DNA of 64,000 nucleotides from the NCBI RefSeq assembly GCF_019391655.1, contig NZ_JAHXPQ010000010.1:1-64000 (forward strand). Reading direction: 5' to 3'. Origin of the DNA: Mucilaginibacter rivuli. Lineage in GTDB: Bacteria > Bacteroidota > Bacteroidia > Sphingobacteriales > Sphingobacteriaceae. Within the stretch, counting starts at the first letter, position 1. Every line of letters begins with the position of its first letter. Shown here in pieces: positions 17,568 through 25,883 of the stretch. Position numbers and translations under genes: made by a program. Below the pieces are notes generated by a model. The model saw only the letters and a list, made by a program, of their open reading frames with translations, was not told the origin of the DNA and ran no database searches.

Positions 17568-18250
17568 GCACCGCCCTGTTAAGCCTGCTGCAACTATCAG
17601 ACCCTACCCTGCCTATAGGCGGTTTTTCGCATTCTGCAGGGTTGGAAACGTATGTGCAGATGGGCTTAGTGAGCAATGCAGCCACAGCTAAGGAATTTGT
17701 TACAGAAATGCTTTCGCAGAATTTACGTTATACCGATGCCGCTTTTGTTTCTTTAGCCTACGATGTCGCGGTTGCGAATGATATTGAAGCGTTACTTGCT
17801 TTGGATGCCGAATGCAATGCCGTAAAACTTCCTAAAGAAATGCGCCAGGCAAGTCAGAAACTCGGCACACGATTGCTTAAGATATTTGTAGACTATTGCG
17901 ACAGTGATATCCTGAATCAATTTAAAAATGCCGTCGATACTAAAATAACCGATGGTCATTATTGCATCGCTTTTGGTATCATTGCCGCTATCCAACACAT
18001 TGAAAAGCAGGAAGCCCTGACAGGCTTTTACTATAACGCGGCCATGGGCATGATAACCAACAGCGTAAAACTGATACCCCTCGGCCAGCAAGACGGACAA
18101 AAGCTGCTGTTCAGCATAAAGCCATTGATAGAAGAACTAACAGAAGCTTCGATGCATCCCGATAAGGATATGATAGGCCTTTGCTGCACGGGGTTTGATA
18201 TCAGGTGTATGCAGCATGAAGATCTATATACGAGGTTGTATATGAGTTAA
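17564..18250 (+). CDS. ureF: Urease accessory protein UreF
   Basis: A 228-residue helical protein that acts with UreD and UreG to insert nickel into apo-urease. Family motifs are LLQLSDPTLPIGGFSHSAGLETYVQ at the N-terminus, RQASQKLGTRLLKI in the middle and a late NSVKLIPLGQQDGQKLL. The length is normal. It overlaps ureE by four bases. A 198-base gap holding a large palindrome separates it from ureG, unlike the tight spacing seen in most urease operons. Confidence 0.92.
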   Translation: MSTALLSLLQLSDPTLPIGGFSHSAGLETYVQMGLVSNAATAKEFVTEMLSQNLRYTDAAFVSLAYDVAVANDIEALLALDAECNAVKLPKEMRQASQKLGTRLLKIFVDYCDSDILNQFKNAVDTKITDGHYCIAFGIIAAIQHIEKQEALTGFYYNAAMGMITNSVKLIPLGQQDGQKLLFSIKPLIEELTEASMHPDKDMIGLCCTGFDIRCMQHEDLYTRLYMS

Positions 18251-18312
18251 GAGAGTTTAAAGTTAAAAGGCGAAAGCTGAAAGCTTTTTTGAAGATTGTA
18301 AATGAATTAAAA

Positions 18313-18461
18313 GTCAGAAAGAAAATAACAAACATCGTCATTGCGAGGCACGAAGCAATCCTCGATAGGTAGGTAGCGAATATGCATTGGCGTTAATGCA
18401 TAGTTTAGGATTGCTTCGTGCCTCGCAATGACGATCAGATTTAAAATATGTCAGAAAGAAA
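18313..18461. repeat. 29-bp perfect palindrome flanked by a 12-bp direct repeat
   Basis: Arms at 18334-18362 and 18407-18435 are perfectly complementary over 29 bases (core CGTCATTGCGAGGCACGAAG) with a 44-base loop. The same 12-base word GTCAGAAAGAAA lies outside both arms, at 18313-18324 and 18450-18461. The right copy is inside the first codons of ureG. The CGTCATTGCGAGG palindrome is a known type of dispersed intergenic repeat in Sphingobacteriaceae. The flanking direct repeat looks like a target duplication left by insertion. The transcribed RNA would fold into a very stable hairpin between ureF and ureG. Confidence 0.7.
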
Positions 18462-19086
18462 CTACATAAAAATAGGCGTTGCCGGCCCTGTTGGCTCGGG
18501 TAAAACGGCATTAATTGAGCGTTTATCACGGCAGATGGCAGGCACTTACAGCATCGGTGTGATAACCAACGATATTTACACTAAAGAAGATGCCGACTTT
18601 TTAACCAAAAACAGCCTGCTCCCACCCGAGCGCATTATTGGTGTGGAAACAGGTGGCTGTCCGCATACCGCCATCCGTGAAGACGCGAGTATGAATTTGG
18701 AAGCGGTGGATGAAATGGCGGCGCGTTTCCCGGATGTACAGATTATTTTTATTGAGAGTGGCGGCGATAACTTGTCGGCTACGTTTAGCCCTGACTTGGC
18801 CGACCTGACCATTTTTGTGATAGACGTTGCCGAAGGTGATAAAATCCCCCGCAAAGGCGGCCCCGGTATAACCCGCAGCGATTTATTGGTGATCAACAAA
18901 ATAGACCTTGCCCCCTATGTTAATGCAGATCTGAGTGTAATGGAACGAGATGCCAAACTGATGCGCAAAGGCGCGCCTTTTGTATTTACCGACCTGATGA
19001 AGTTGCAAGGCCTTGATTCTGTGATTGGCTGGATAGAAAAATATGGTTTAATGGTAACTGATGCCGAGCCTAAATTGTGGCGATGA
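18448..19086 (+). CDS. ureG: Urease accessory GTPase UreG
   Basis: A 212-residue SIMIBI-class GTPase that delivers nickel to urease. The P-loop is GVAGPVGSGKTALIERL (residues 9-25). Switch I/metal motif is VETGGCPHTAIREDASMN with the nickel-binding Cys-Pro-His. Further motifs are FIESGGDNLSATFSPDL, IDVAEGDKIPRKGGPGI and the guanine-specificity motif VINKIDLAP. The start lies 13 bases after the palindrome arm, and its first codons carry the right copy of the 12-bp direct repeat. It overlaps ureD by ten bases. Confidence 0.96.
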   Translation: MSERNYIKIGVAGPVGSGKTALIERLSRQMAGTYSIGVITNDIYTKEDADFLTKNSLLPPERIIGVETGGCPHTAIREDASMNLEAVDEMAARFPDVQIIFIESGGDNLSATFSPDLADLTIFVIDVAEGDKIPRKGGPGITRSDLLVINKIDLAPYVNADLSVMERDAKLMRKGAPFVFTDLMKLQGLDSVIGWIEKYGLMVTDAEPKLWR

Positions 19087-19865
19087 TAGCCGAACTGCAC
19101 ATAGTAACTAAATTGCGCGATGGCATTACCCATCTCGGCAAAACCTATTGCACACCACCCTTTAAATTAGCCGACGTGCGCGAAGATAAGCGCGACCCAA
19201 CATTACAGTTAATGCTCATGAGCTCTTCACCAGGGATTTTAGATGGTGATGAGTACCATGTAAAAATTGAGGTGGACGAAAACTGCGCGCTTGATCTGCA
19301 AACGCAATCATATCAGCGAATTTTTAATATGAAGGGCAGCGCGGTTCAGCAGTTTGAAGTTGTGATGCAGCCCCACTCAGTGTTCAGCTACATACCACAC
19401 CCATCGGTGCCACATGAGGCTTCATCTTTCACTACCCGCAATAAAATCCACCTTGCCGATGATTGTAAACTAATTTGGGGCGAAGTACTCACCTGCGGCC
19501 GCAAACTAAACGGCGAGGTGTTTTTGTTCAATAAATACCATAGCATAACCGAAGTATTTTTGAATGGTAAACTTATTATTAAAGAAAACCTGTTGATGCA
19601 GCCCGGGCAGAGCAACCTAAATGCCATGGGGCAAATGGAAGGTTATACGCACCAGGCAAGTTTGATATGCATAGGGTACCAAACCTTGAAGGAAATAATA
19701 AACAGTTACCTTACTAATGAACAACACATCGCATACGGCGTTACCGAAGGGCCTAAGTGCGCAATAATAGTGCGCATATTAGGGCAAAAGTCAGAGCAAC
19801 TGCATCACTGCCTTAAATATATTGCCGCAATGGTTAATGTAAAAACGGAGCCTTATGCAGTCTGA
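19077..19865 (+). CDS. ureD: Urease accessory protein UreD (UreH)
   Basis: A 262-residue scaffold protein that binds apo-urease and, with UreF and UreG, forms the nickel-loading complex. Family features are LMLMSSSPGILDGDEYHVKIEVDENCALDLQTQSYQRIF and FSYIPHPSVPHEASSF, typical of the beta-rich UreD core. It is translated in a different frame from ureG with a ten-base overlap and again overlaps the following transporter gene, so the three genes are probably coupled. Confidence 0.9.
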   Translation: MAMIAELHIVTKLRDGITHLGKTYCTPPFKLADVREDKRDPTLQLMLMSSSPGILDGDEYHVKIEVDENCALDLQTQSYQRIFNMKGSAVQQFEVVMQPHSVFSYIPHPSVPHEASSFTTRNKIHLADDCKLIWGEVLTCGRKLNGEVFLFNKYHSITEVFLNGKLIIKENLLMQPGQSNLNAMGQMEGYTHQASLICIGYQTLKEIINSYLTNEQHIAYGVTEGPKCAIIVRILGQKSEQLHHCLKYIAAMVNVKTEPYAV

Positions 19866-20556
19866 GTTAACTTTGCTAATGCTTACGGCAATCACCATCA
19901 GTTGCGTGCATACCTTTAGCGGGCCCGATCATTACCTGCCCTTTGTGGCCCTGTCACGCTCACGCGGCTGGTCGCGGCCACGGACGGTGATGTGGACGAT
20001 AGTTTGCGGTATAGGCCATGTAGGCAGTTCTGTTTTGCTGGGGCTGATAGGTATTGCGGTAGGTTTCTCGCTATCTAAATTGAGTTGGTTCGAAGGCATT
20101 CGCGGCGGTTTTGCCGCATGGGCCTTATTGCTATTTGGTTTAGTTTATACGATTTGGGGCTTATACCAGGCTAAACTAAACCGGCCACACAAGCATTTTG
20201 ACATGGACGATGATGGCTCGATGTATGTTTTTGAACATAAACATGGCGACACCGTTGCACCCAAAGATCGTTATCCTGTTACGCCCTGGGTAATGTTCTT
20301 CATCTTTGCCATGGGGCCAAGCGAACCCATGATACCCTTGCTATCCTACCCTGCAGCACAGCATTCCTTATTTGGCATTACATCACTAATTATAGTTTAC
20401 ATTACCGCAACGGTAGCCACTATGGTATTAATGGTGATACTGGGTTTGTATGGCATAGAGTTTTTTAAAATAGGCAAAGCTGAGCGCTATGTTCACGCGC
20501 TGGGGGGCTTAACTATTCTTATTTGCGGCATCGGGATGGTGTTTTTGGGTTGGTAA
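19855..20556 (+). CDS. Urease-associated nickel transporter-like membrane protein
   Basis: A 233-residue protein with about six membrane helices of the UreH/NicO transporter type. The first helix carries SCVHTFSGPDHYLPFVALSR, an H-x5-D-H metal motif like that of nickel/cobalt permeases. An internal loop (HKHFDMDDDGSMYVFEHKHGD, near 118-138) is rich in His and Asp and may bind metal. Later motifs are AMGPSEPMIPLL and a short C-terminal Gly-rich helix. Its position directly after ureD, with a ten-base overlap, supports nickel import for urease. Direction and metal are inferred. Confidence 0.75.
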   Translation: MQSELTLLMLTAITISCVHTFSGPDHYLPFVALSRSRGWSRPRTVMWTIVCGIGHVGSSVLLGLIGIAVGFSLSKLSWFEGIRGGFAAWALLLFGLVYTIWGLYQAKLNRPHKHFDMDDDGSMYVFEHKHGDTVAPKDRYPVTPWVMFFIFAMGPSEPMIPLLSYPAAQHSLFGITSLIIVYITATVATMVLMVILGLYGIEFFKIGKAERYVHALGGLTILICGIGMVFLGW

Positions 20557-20631
20557 AGCTCTAAATACTGAATTTTGTCGCTATTCTGCTCCAAGGATCA
20601 CTCTGTTTATAGCAGATAGCTAAAATAAAAC

Positions 20632-20748
20632 GGCTCCGTAGGTGCCTCCTATAGCCGACAGTTCCGCTGCTAAACATGTGGCACCTACGGAGCTAAACAA
20701 TCCTTCTTTATTTAATATAAACAGGCGACTCCTAATGGAGTCAAATGT
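20632..20748. repeat. 14-bp palindrome at the end of the urease operon
   Basis: GCTCCGTAGGTGCC (20633-20646) pairs perfectly with GGCACCTACGGAGC (20680-20693). A second, shorter hairpin, GACTCC / GGAGTC, lies at about 20726-20741. Both lie between the end of the rightward urease operon and the end of the leftward urate oxidase gene. No long T-run follows, so they could act as a weak two-way terminator, or simply be another copy of a dispersed repeat. Confidence 0.55.
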
Positions 20749-21594
20749 CTACCCTCTCACCACCGTCCCCGTGATATAGCCGAACGGCTCATCGGTAGCC
20801 ATAAATATCTCGTTCTTGTTATCCATGCCAAACTGGTCCAGGTTAAACGGGATATGGTGTTTGTTTGGCATAATAAGGCTTATCTCTTTTACTTCATCAT
20901 AAGCCTTTAAAACTTCTTCGCCCATAGCATATAAGGTTTGCTGTACCGATAAGCTTTTATGGAAAGCGAATGTTTTTAGCATGGTGGTACGTATGCTGTC
21001 GAATTGATCCTGATAATTTAACCCGCCTTTGCTATACTCCCATGTCGCTTCGCATTGGGTGGCGAGGATGCGGTCGGCAGTTGGTTTTAGTACGGTGTAC
21101 TGATCAACAATATAATCCTCGAAACCCGAATCGGTGGTTTTTAATATCAATAAGTCTTTTATTCCTGATGTTACCGTTACACCGTTACTGTTTTGCACGA
21201 TAAGCGCAGTATGCTTTTCGTTACCGCTGCTAATATAGGCATGCGGGTGCGTAGTGCCATCAAAAGCCATTCGGGCGTATAAATGCTCGGTTATCTCCAC
21301 TTCGGCCTGCGATACCTGCGGGTTGTTTTTGGTGAAATGGTTGCAAAGGTAAATCCCAAAATCTTCAATACTGCCGTTAAAGTGTTCTTTGGCTAAAGCG
21401 TATACGGTATTCTTTTGTGTATCGGTTGGGAGTATCTTAGTATTGTCGCCAATAGTATGCGCGGTTTCAAAATCACCCTGTAAGGCCACATTAACCGATA
21501 TTTGCCTGAACTCGTGGTGTTCGGCATGGCGGATTATTTTAGATAAGTTAACCGCATTTTTACCGTATGCATTCTTTCCCAGCTTTATATTCAT
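20749..21594 (-). CDS. pucL: Urate oxidase (factor-independent urate hydroxylase)
   Basis: A 281-residue cofactor-free uricase that oxidises urate to 5-hydroxyisourate. The N-terminal half contains GDNTKILPTDTQKNTVYALAKEH (near residue 50), with the catalytic Thr and the flanking Asn/Lys. The C-terminal half has the tunnel-fold repeat QQTLYAMGEEVLKAYDEVKEISLIMPNKHHIPFNLDQFGM, whose Asn-Lys-His signature matches uricases. It is a single-domain protein, not fused to OHCU decarboxylase as in Bacillus. It is the only gene of the purine cluster on the minus strand, divergent from allB. Confidence 0.94.
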   Translation of the reverse strand: MNIKLGKNAYGKNAVNLSKIIRHAEHHEFRQISVNVALQGDFETAHTIGDNTKILPTDTQKNTVYALAKEHFNGSIEDFGIYLCNHFTKNNPQVSQAEVEITEHLYARMAFDGTTHPHAYISSGNEKHTALIVQNSNGVTVTSGIKDLLILKTTDSGFEDYIVDQYTVLKPTADRILATQCEATWEYSKGGLNYQDQFDSIRTTMLKTFAFHKSLSVQQTLYAMGEEVLKAYDEVKEISLIMPNKHHIPFNLDQFGMDNKNEIFMATDEPFGYITGTVVRG

Positions 21595-21691
21595 TACTTT
21601 TAGTTTTGTTTGTGATCAAAGATTCCGAAATTAAAAAAATTTAAACCATTTTTGCGGTGCAATATACATATTTTAGCATTTTTTACATTTA

Positions 21692-23026
21692 ATGAGCCAA
21701 ATAGCAATAAAATCTACAAATACTATTACCATTTACGGAATGGTAAAAGCGCTCATTATAATAGATAACGGCCTGATACAAGAGGTATTAGACTACGATA
21801 CCCAAGTTGATTGCCCCGTGTACGATGCCGGTGATAAAGTTGTTATGCCGGGTATAATTGACCCGCATGTACACATTAACGAACCTGGCCGTACCGATTG
21901 GGAAGGTTTTAATACCGCAACCAAAGCTGCAATAGCGGGTGGTTTAACCACTTTGGTAGATATGCCCCTCAACTCAGCACCGGTTACCACTACGGTTGGC
22001 GCCTATAATTTAAAACTGTCTGCCGCAAAACAACAATTGCATACTAATGTAGGCTTTTGGGGTGGTATTATCCCCGGAAATACAAAACAGATAAAGCCCC
22101 TGATAAAAAAGGGGGTATTGGGTTTCAAAGCGTTTTTAACCCATTCGGGAATCGATGATTTTCCGAACGCTACAGAAGATGACCTGCGCAAGGCCATGCC
22201 CATTATAGCGAAATATGATTTGCCGCTATTGGTGCATTGTGAAATGACGGATGATTTTAAGCTGCCCAACCCCGATCCGCAATCATATGCTGACTACTTA
22301 GCATCGCGACCAAAATATTGGGAAGATCGAGCAGTAAACCTGATGATACGCTTATGCGAAGAGTTTAAATGCCGTGTGCATATTGTTCACCTGTCATCAG
22401 CAAACAGTATCGATGCCATCAAAATAGCTAAGAAAAAGGGCTTGCCCTTAACGGTTGAAACCGGGCAGCATTATCTCTATTTTAATGCCGAAGATATCCG
22501 CAATGGTAAAACGCAGTTTAAATGCGCGCCACCCATCCGCCAAAAGGCAAATAATGATAAGTTGTGGGATGCACTTAAAGCAGGTATTATAGACTTTGTG
22601 GCAACCGACCACTCGCCTGCCCCGCCCGCTCTGAAAGAAATTGAGAGTGGCGATTTTACAAAAGCCTGGGGTGGCATAGCATCGCTGCAATTTGCCTTGC
22701 CGGTATTATGGACAGCCGCAAAACAGCGTGGCTTTACCCCTGCCGATGTGGCCAAATGGCTGAGCGAAGAGCCTGCAAAGTTTATAGGTAAGGGTGGCCG
22801 CAAGGGTAAAATAGCTAAAGGTTACGATGCCGACCTGGTGATATGGGATGCCGAAAAGAGCTTTAAGCTGCGCGAAGAAATGATTGAACATAAACATAAA
22901 ATAACCCCTTACCTTGCCGAAACATTGTTTGGCGTGGTGGAGCAAACCTACATTGCCGGTGTAAAGGTTTTTGATAAGGGCGAGTTTACATTAAATAAAG
23001 GGAAGGCCATTTTAGCAAATGAGTAA
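21692..23026 (+). CDS. allB: Allantoinase
   Basis: A 444-residue amidohydrolase that opens allantoin to allantoate. The two-metal site is visible as GIIDPHVHINEPGRTDWEGF (HxH near residue 59), the carboxylated Lys in GFKAFLTHSG, the metal His residues in LLVHCEMTDD and VHIVHLSSANSIDAI, and the late Asp in IDFVATDHSPAP. The Asn in EPGRTDWEGF context and neighbour genes favour allantoinase over dihydropyrimidinase. It begins a rightward operon of at least seven genes and overlaps the next gene by eight bases. Confidence 0.93.
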   Translation: MSQIAIKSTNTITIYGMVKALIIIDNGLIQEVLDYDTQVDCPVYDAGDKVVMPGIIDPHVHINEPGRTDWEGFNTATKAAIAGGLTTLVDMPLNSAPVTTTVGAYNLKLSAAKQQLHTNVGFWGGIIPGNTKQIKPLIKKGVLGFKAFLTHSGIDDFPNATEDDLRKAMPIIAKYDLPLLVHCEMTDDFKLPNPDPQSYADYLASRPKYWEDRAVNLMIRLCEEFKCRVHIVHLSSANSIDAIKIAKKKGLPLTVETGQHYLYFNAEDIRNGKTQFKCAPPIRQKANNDKLWDALKAGIIDFVATDHSPAPPALKEIESGDFTKAWGGIASLQFALPVLWTAAKQRGFTPADVAKWLSEEPAKFIGKGGRKGKIAKGYDADLVIWDAEKSFKLREEMIEHKHKITPYLAETLFGVVEQTYIAGVKVFDKGEFTLNKGKAILANE

Positions 23027-24263
23027 TTATATAAACAGGGCAGAAAAAGTATTTATAAGGATAAACCAGCTAGCTGCCATCAGCGAGGATGAGGGTGCTG
23101 TAACGCGTACATTCGGCACCAAACCGTTTTTAGAGGGCACTGCCAAGGTGGCCCAATGGATGAAAGAAGCAGGCCTGCAAACGCGGATAGACCAGATAGG
23201 CAATGTTCGCGGGAAGCTGTTGAGTAAAACGGCAGGTGCTAAAACCTTCGTTATCGCATCGCATATTGATACGGTGGTTAATGCCGGTAAGTTTGATGGG
23301 CCTTTGGGTGTAATTATGGGATTGGATCTGTTAGAGCAACTTGTCGCTATCAAAGCAGAATTACCTTTCAATATTGAATTGATCGCCTTTAGTGATGAAG
23401 AAGGTGTGCGTTACCATACCACATTTTTGGGTAGCAAAGTAGTTACCGGGGCTTTTGATAACGCTTTATTGAATAAACATGATAAGAACGGTATCACCTT
23501 AAAGGAAGCTATCCGTACTATGGGTGGCGATGATACCCTGCTTGCCGTTGATGCCATACTTCCTGAAAACTGGCTTGGTTATTTCGAGATACATATTGAG
23601 CAGGGCCCGGTTTTATGGGAGAATAAAATACCGGTGGCTTTGGTTACCGCTATCGCGGGACAAAAGCGTGTGGAGTTAACATATACCGGCTTCGCAGGCC
23701 ATGCAGGCACTGTGCCGATGGATATGCGCAATGATGCTTTAACTTGTGCCTCAGAGTTTATTTTGGCGGCAGAGCAGTTCGCGCTGCAAAATAAAGATCA
23801 TTTGGTGGCCACGGTTGGAAAGCTTGATGTGATAGGTTCGGCAAGCAATGTGATACCGGGCGAGGTGGTTTTTAGCTTAGACCTGCGCAGTCCGGACGAA
23901 GAAAAACTGAAGACGGCTTACCAGCACCTGCAACAACTCAGCGAAAACATAGCGGCGAAACGGGGCATCATGCCAAAATGGAATTTAGTACAAGAAACCT
24001 TACCCGTTGTCTGCGATGCAGGGTTAAATGAGATGCTTAAGCAAGCTATCGGCACATCAAACTATGATTTAGTGGAGCTGGTGAGCGGTGCGGGGCACGA
24101 TGCTGTGCCGGTATCTGAAGTTGCGCCGGTGAGTATGCTTTTTGTAAGATGTTATAAAGGCATCAGCCATAATCCGCTTGAAAATGCCGAACTTGCAGAT
24201 ATTGCCGCGGCCATCCAGGTATCGGATAATTTTATGAACCAATTAATACAGAAACACCAATAA
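23019..24263 (+). CDS. allC: Allantoate amidohydrolase (M20 family)
   Basis: A 414-residue member of the M20 metallopeptidase fold (allantoate amidohydrolase / N-carbamoyl-amino acid amidohydrolase group). It releases ammonia and CO2 from allantoate, giving (S)-ureidoglycine. Metal ligands are in ASHIDTVVNAGKFDGPLGV (His and Asp), FSDEEGVRY (Glu-Glu) and SGAGHDAVPVSEVAP (late His). The dimerisation part is IAGQKRVELTYTGFAGHAGTVPM. It overlaps allB by eight bases. Family relatives also hydrolyse ureidoglycolate, so a double role for this enzyme is possible. Confidence 0.88.
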   Translation: MSNYINRAEKVFIRINQLAAISEDEGAVTRTFGTKPFLEGTAKVAQWMKEAGLQTRIDQIGNVRGKLLSKTAGAKTFVIASHIDTVVNAGKFDGPLGVIMGLDLLEQLVAIKAELPFNIELIAFSDEEGVRYHTTFLGSKVVTGAFDNALLNKHDKNGITLKEAIRTMGGDDTLLAVDAILPENWLGYFEIHIEQGPVLWENKIPVALVTAIAGQKRVELTYTGFAGHAGTVPMDMRNDALTCASEFILAAEQFALQNKDHLVATVGKLDVIGSASNVIPGEVVFSLDLRSPDEEKLKTAYQHLQQLSENIAAKRGIMPKWNLVQETLPVVCDAGLNEMLKQAIGTSNYDLVELVSGAGHDAVPVSEVAPVSMLFVRCYKGISHNPLENAELADIAAAIQVSDNFMNQLIQKHQ

Positions 24264-24267
24264 TAAA

Positions 24268-25014
24268 ATGGAAATATCAGCATTAACCCGTTCGGTGGTT
24301 AAAAGAAACCATGCGGTTATAGCCCCGGATGGTTATATCAACAGTAATGTACCCGGTTGGGTAAACTGTACCGTAAACGTTATCATAAACGAACAAATGG
24401 GTGCCAACCTTTGCCAAACACTAATTACAGCAGCTAAAGGCTGCGAATTAAAGGGCGTTACAAAAGCATCGCAAATATTCTTTTACGTTGTTGAAGGTAG
24501 TGCTACCGCCAAAGTTGATGGTGAAACAAAGGCATTGACTAAAGGACAATTTGTTTATATACCTATCGATAAAGAGTATTCATTTACGCAGGTTGCCGAA
24601 GGAACTCAACTCCTCACCTTCCATAAAGTTTACGAAAAGCTGGAAGGCTATGATGTACCCGGAACCCTATTTGGCGATCAGGCCGATATTGAAGGCCCGA
24701 TTTATATGAACGATGATGCCCTACGCATACAGGTACTGCTTCCTGCTGATTTAGGTTTTGATATGGCTGTAAATATTTTCACCTACCAAACCGGCGGTAA
24801 CCTGCCAATGGTGGAAACACATATTATGGAACACGGCTTGCTATACCTGCAAGGCCAGGGCATTTACATGCTCGACCATGAATGGTACCCCATCAAAAAA
24901 GGCGATTCCATCTGGATGGCACCTTATTGCCAGCAATGGTTTACCGCTATGGGTAAAGAACCCGCCATATACATTTATTATAAGAATGTAAACCGTTTTC
25001 CAACAGTTGTATAA
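24268..25014 (+). CDS. allE: (S)-ureidoglycine aminohydrolase (bicupin)
   Basis: A 248-residue protein of two cupin domains. It converts (S)-ureidoglycine to (S)-ureidoglycolate with release of ammonia. The N-terminal half opens with RNHAVIAPDGYINSNVPGW, a family signature. The metal-site half has VETHIMEHGLLYLQGQGIYMLDHEWYPIKKGD, supplying the Mn ligands (Glu and His residues), and PYCQQWF near the C-terminus. The gene follows allC after four bases and overlaps uraD by eight. Length is standard. Confidence 0.92.
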   Translation: MEISALTRSVVKRNHAVIAPDGYINSNVPGWVNCTVNVIINEQMGANLCQTLITAAKGCELKGVTKASQIFFYVVEGSATAKVDGETKALTKGQFVYIPIDKEYSFTQVAEGTQLLTFHKVYEKLEGYDVPGTLFGDQADIEGPIYMNDDALRIQVLLPADLGFDMAVNIFTYQTGGNLPMVETHIMEHGLLYLQGQGIYMLDHEWYPIKKGDSIWMAPYCQQWFTAMGKEPAIYIYYKNVNRFPTVV

Positions 25015-25519
25015 TATGACCATTGCCGAATTTGACCATTTGAGCGAACAGCAACGAAGGGAAGAACTTTTTAAGTGCTGCGGATCAACCCATTGGGTGG
25101 AAATGATGCTGCCCGTTTTCCCGGTGGAAGACCTGGTTGACCTGCTGCAATATGCCGACGAAAAATGGCTGCAATGCAGCGAGCAAGACTGGCTGGAAGC
25201 GTTTACGCATCACCCAAAAATTGGTGATAAAAGCTCGCTAAAAGAGAAATTTGCTACAACGGCATCATGGGCCTCAAATGAACAATCTGGCGTAAATAGC
25301 GCTTCTGATGATGTGATAGATGCGTTGGCAAAGGGTAATGATGACTATTATAAAAAATTTGGCTTTATTTTTATTGTTTGCGCTACGGGCAAATCGGCCG
25401 AAGAAATGCTGAGTTTGCTGATGGCGCGCCTGCCAAACGATCCCGAAAAGGAAATACGAATAGCCGCCGAAGAGCAAGGCAAAATTACCGCTATCCGATT
25501 AACTAAACTATTCGCATGA
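25007..25519 (+). CDS. uraD: 2-oxo-4-hydroxy-4-carboxy-5-ureidoimidazoline (OHCU) decarboxylase
   Basis: A 170-residue helical enzyme that decarboxylates OHCU to (S)-allantoin. The catalytic His is in AFTHHPKIGDKSSLKEKF (His-Pro-x-Ile-Gly-Asp). Further conserved parts are ASNEQSGV and FGFIFIVCATGKSAEEMLSLL, ending in R-L-x-N-D-P-E-K-E. The start overlaps allE, and the stop overlaps uraH by four bases, so the last two steps from hydroxyisourate to allantoin are co-translated. The first residue of the longer frame (MYN) is probably not native; MTIAEFDHL at 25016 is an equally good start. Confidence 0.92.
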   Translation: MYNMTIAEFDHLSEQQRREELFKCCGSTHWVEMMLPVFPVEDLVDLLQYADEKWLQCSEQDWLEAFTHHPKIGDKSSLKEKFATTASWASNEQSGVNSASDDVIDALAKGNDDYYKKFGFIFIVCATGKSAEEMLSLLMARLPNDPEKEIRIAAEEQGKITAIRLTKLFA

Positions 25520-25857
25520 GCCAGATCACCACACATATTTTAGATACCACCCGCGGCAAACCTGCGCAGGGCGTTACCATTGCACTGTACCAGCAAAACG
25601 GTGCCGACTGGAGAGAACTTGGTTTAGGTACTACTAACGCTGATGGCCGCATTGCCGATCTGCTGCCTAAAGACAAGATACTACCCGCCGGTACCTATAA
25701 AATGTATTTTGAAACACAGGCTTATTTTGACAGGCTTGGCGTGGTTACATTCTATCCTTTTGTAGAAATCGTGTTTCAAATTACGGGGTCTGGCGAGCAC
25801 TACCATGTGCCATTATTATTAAATCCTTTTGGTTATTCAACTTATCGTGGTTCTTGA
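25516..25857 (+). CDS. uraH: 5-hydroxyisourate hydrolase (transthyretin-like)
   Basis: A 113-residue transthyretin-like protein that hydrolyses 5-hydroxyisourate to OHCU. It has the N-terminal THILDTTRGKPAQGV, the middle LPAGTYKMYFET and the C-terminal tetrapeptide YRGS, the hallmark that separates this enzyme from vertebrate transthyretin. No signal peptide is seen, so it should act in the cytoplasm with urate oxidase and UraD. It overlaps uraD by four bases. Confidence 0.95.
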   Translation: MSQITTHILDTTRGKPAQGVTIALYQQNGADWRELGLGTTNADGRIADLLPKDKILPAGTYKMYFETQAYFDRLGVVTFYPFVEIVFQITGSGEHYHVPLLLNPFGYSTYRGS

Positions 25858-25883
25858 TATAAACCATGTAAAATACTGTAAAT

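Noticed and set aside
14442..19865. Possible broken urease genes, because of the repeats
   Set aside because: All urease subunits and accessory proteins are full length with intact motifs, so no frameshift or loss is seen.
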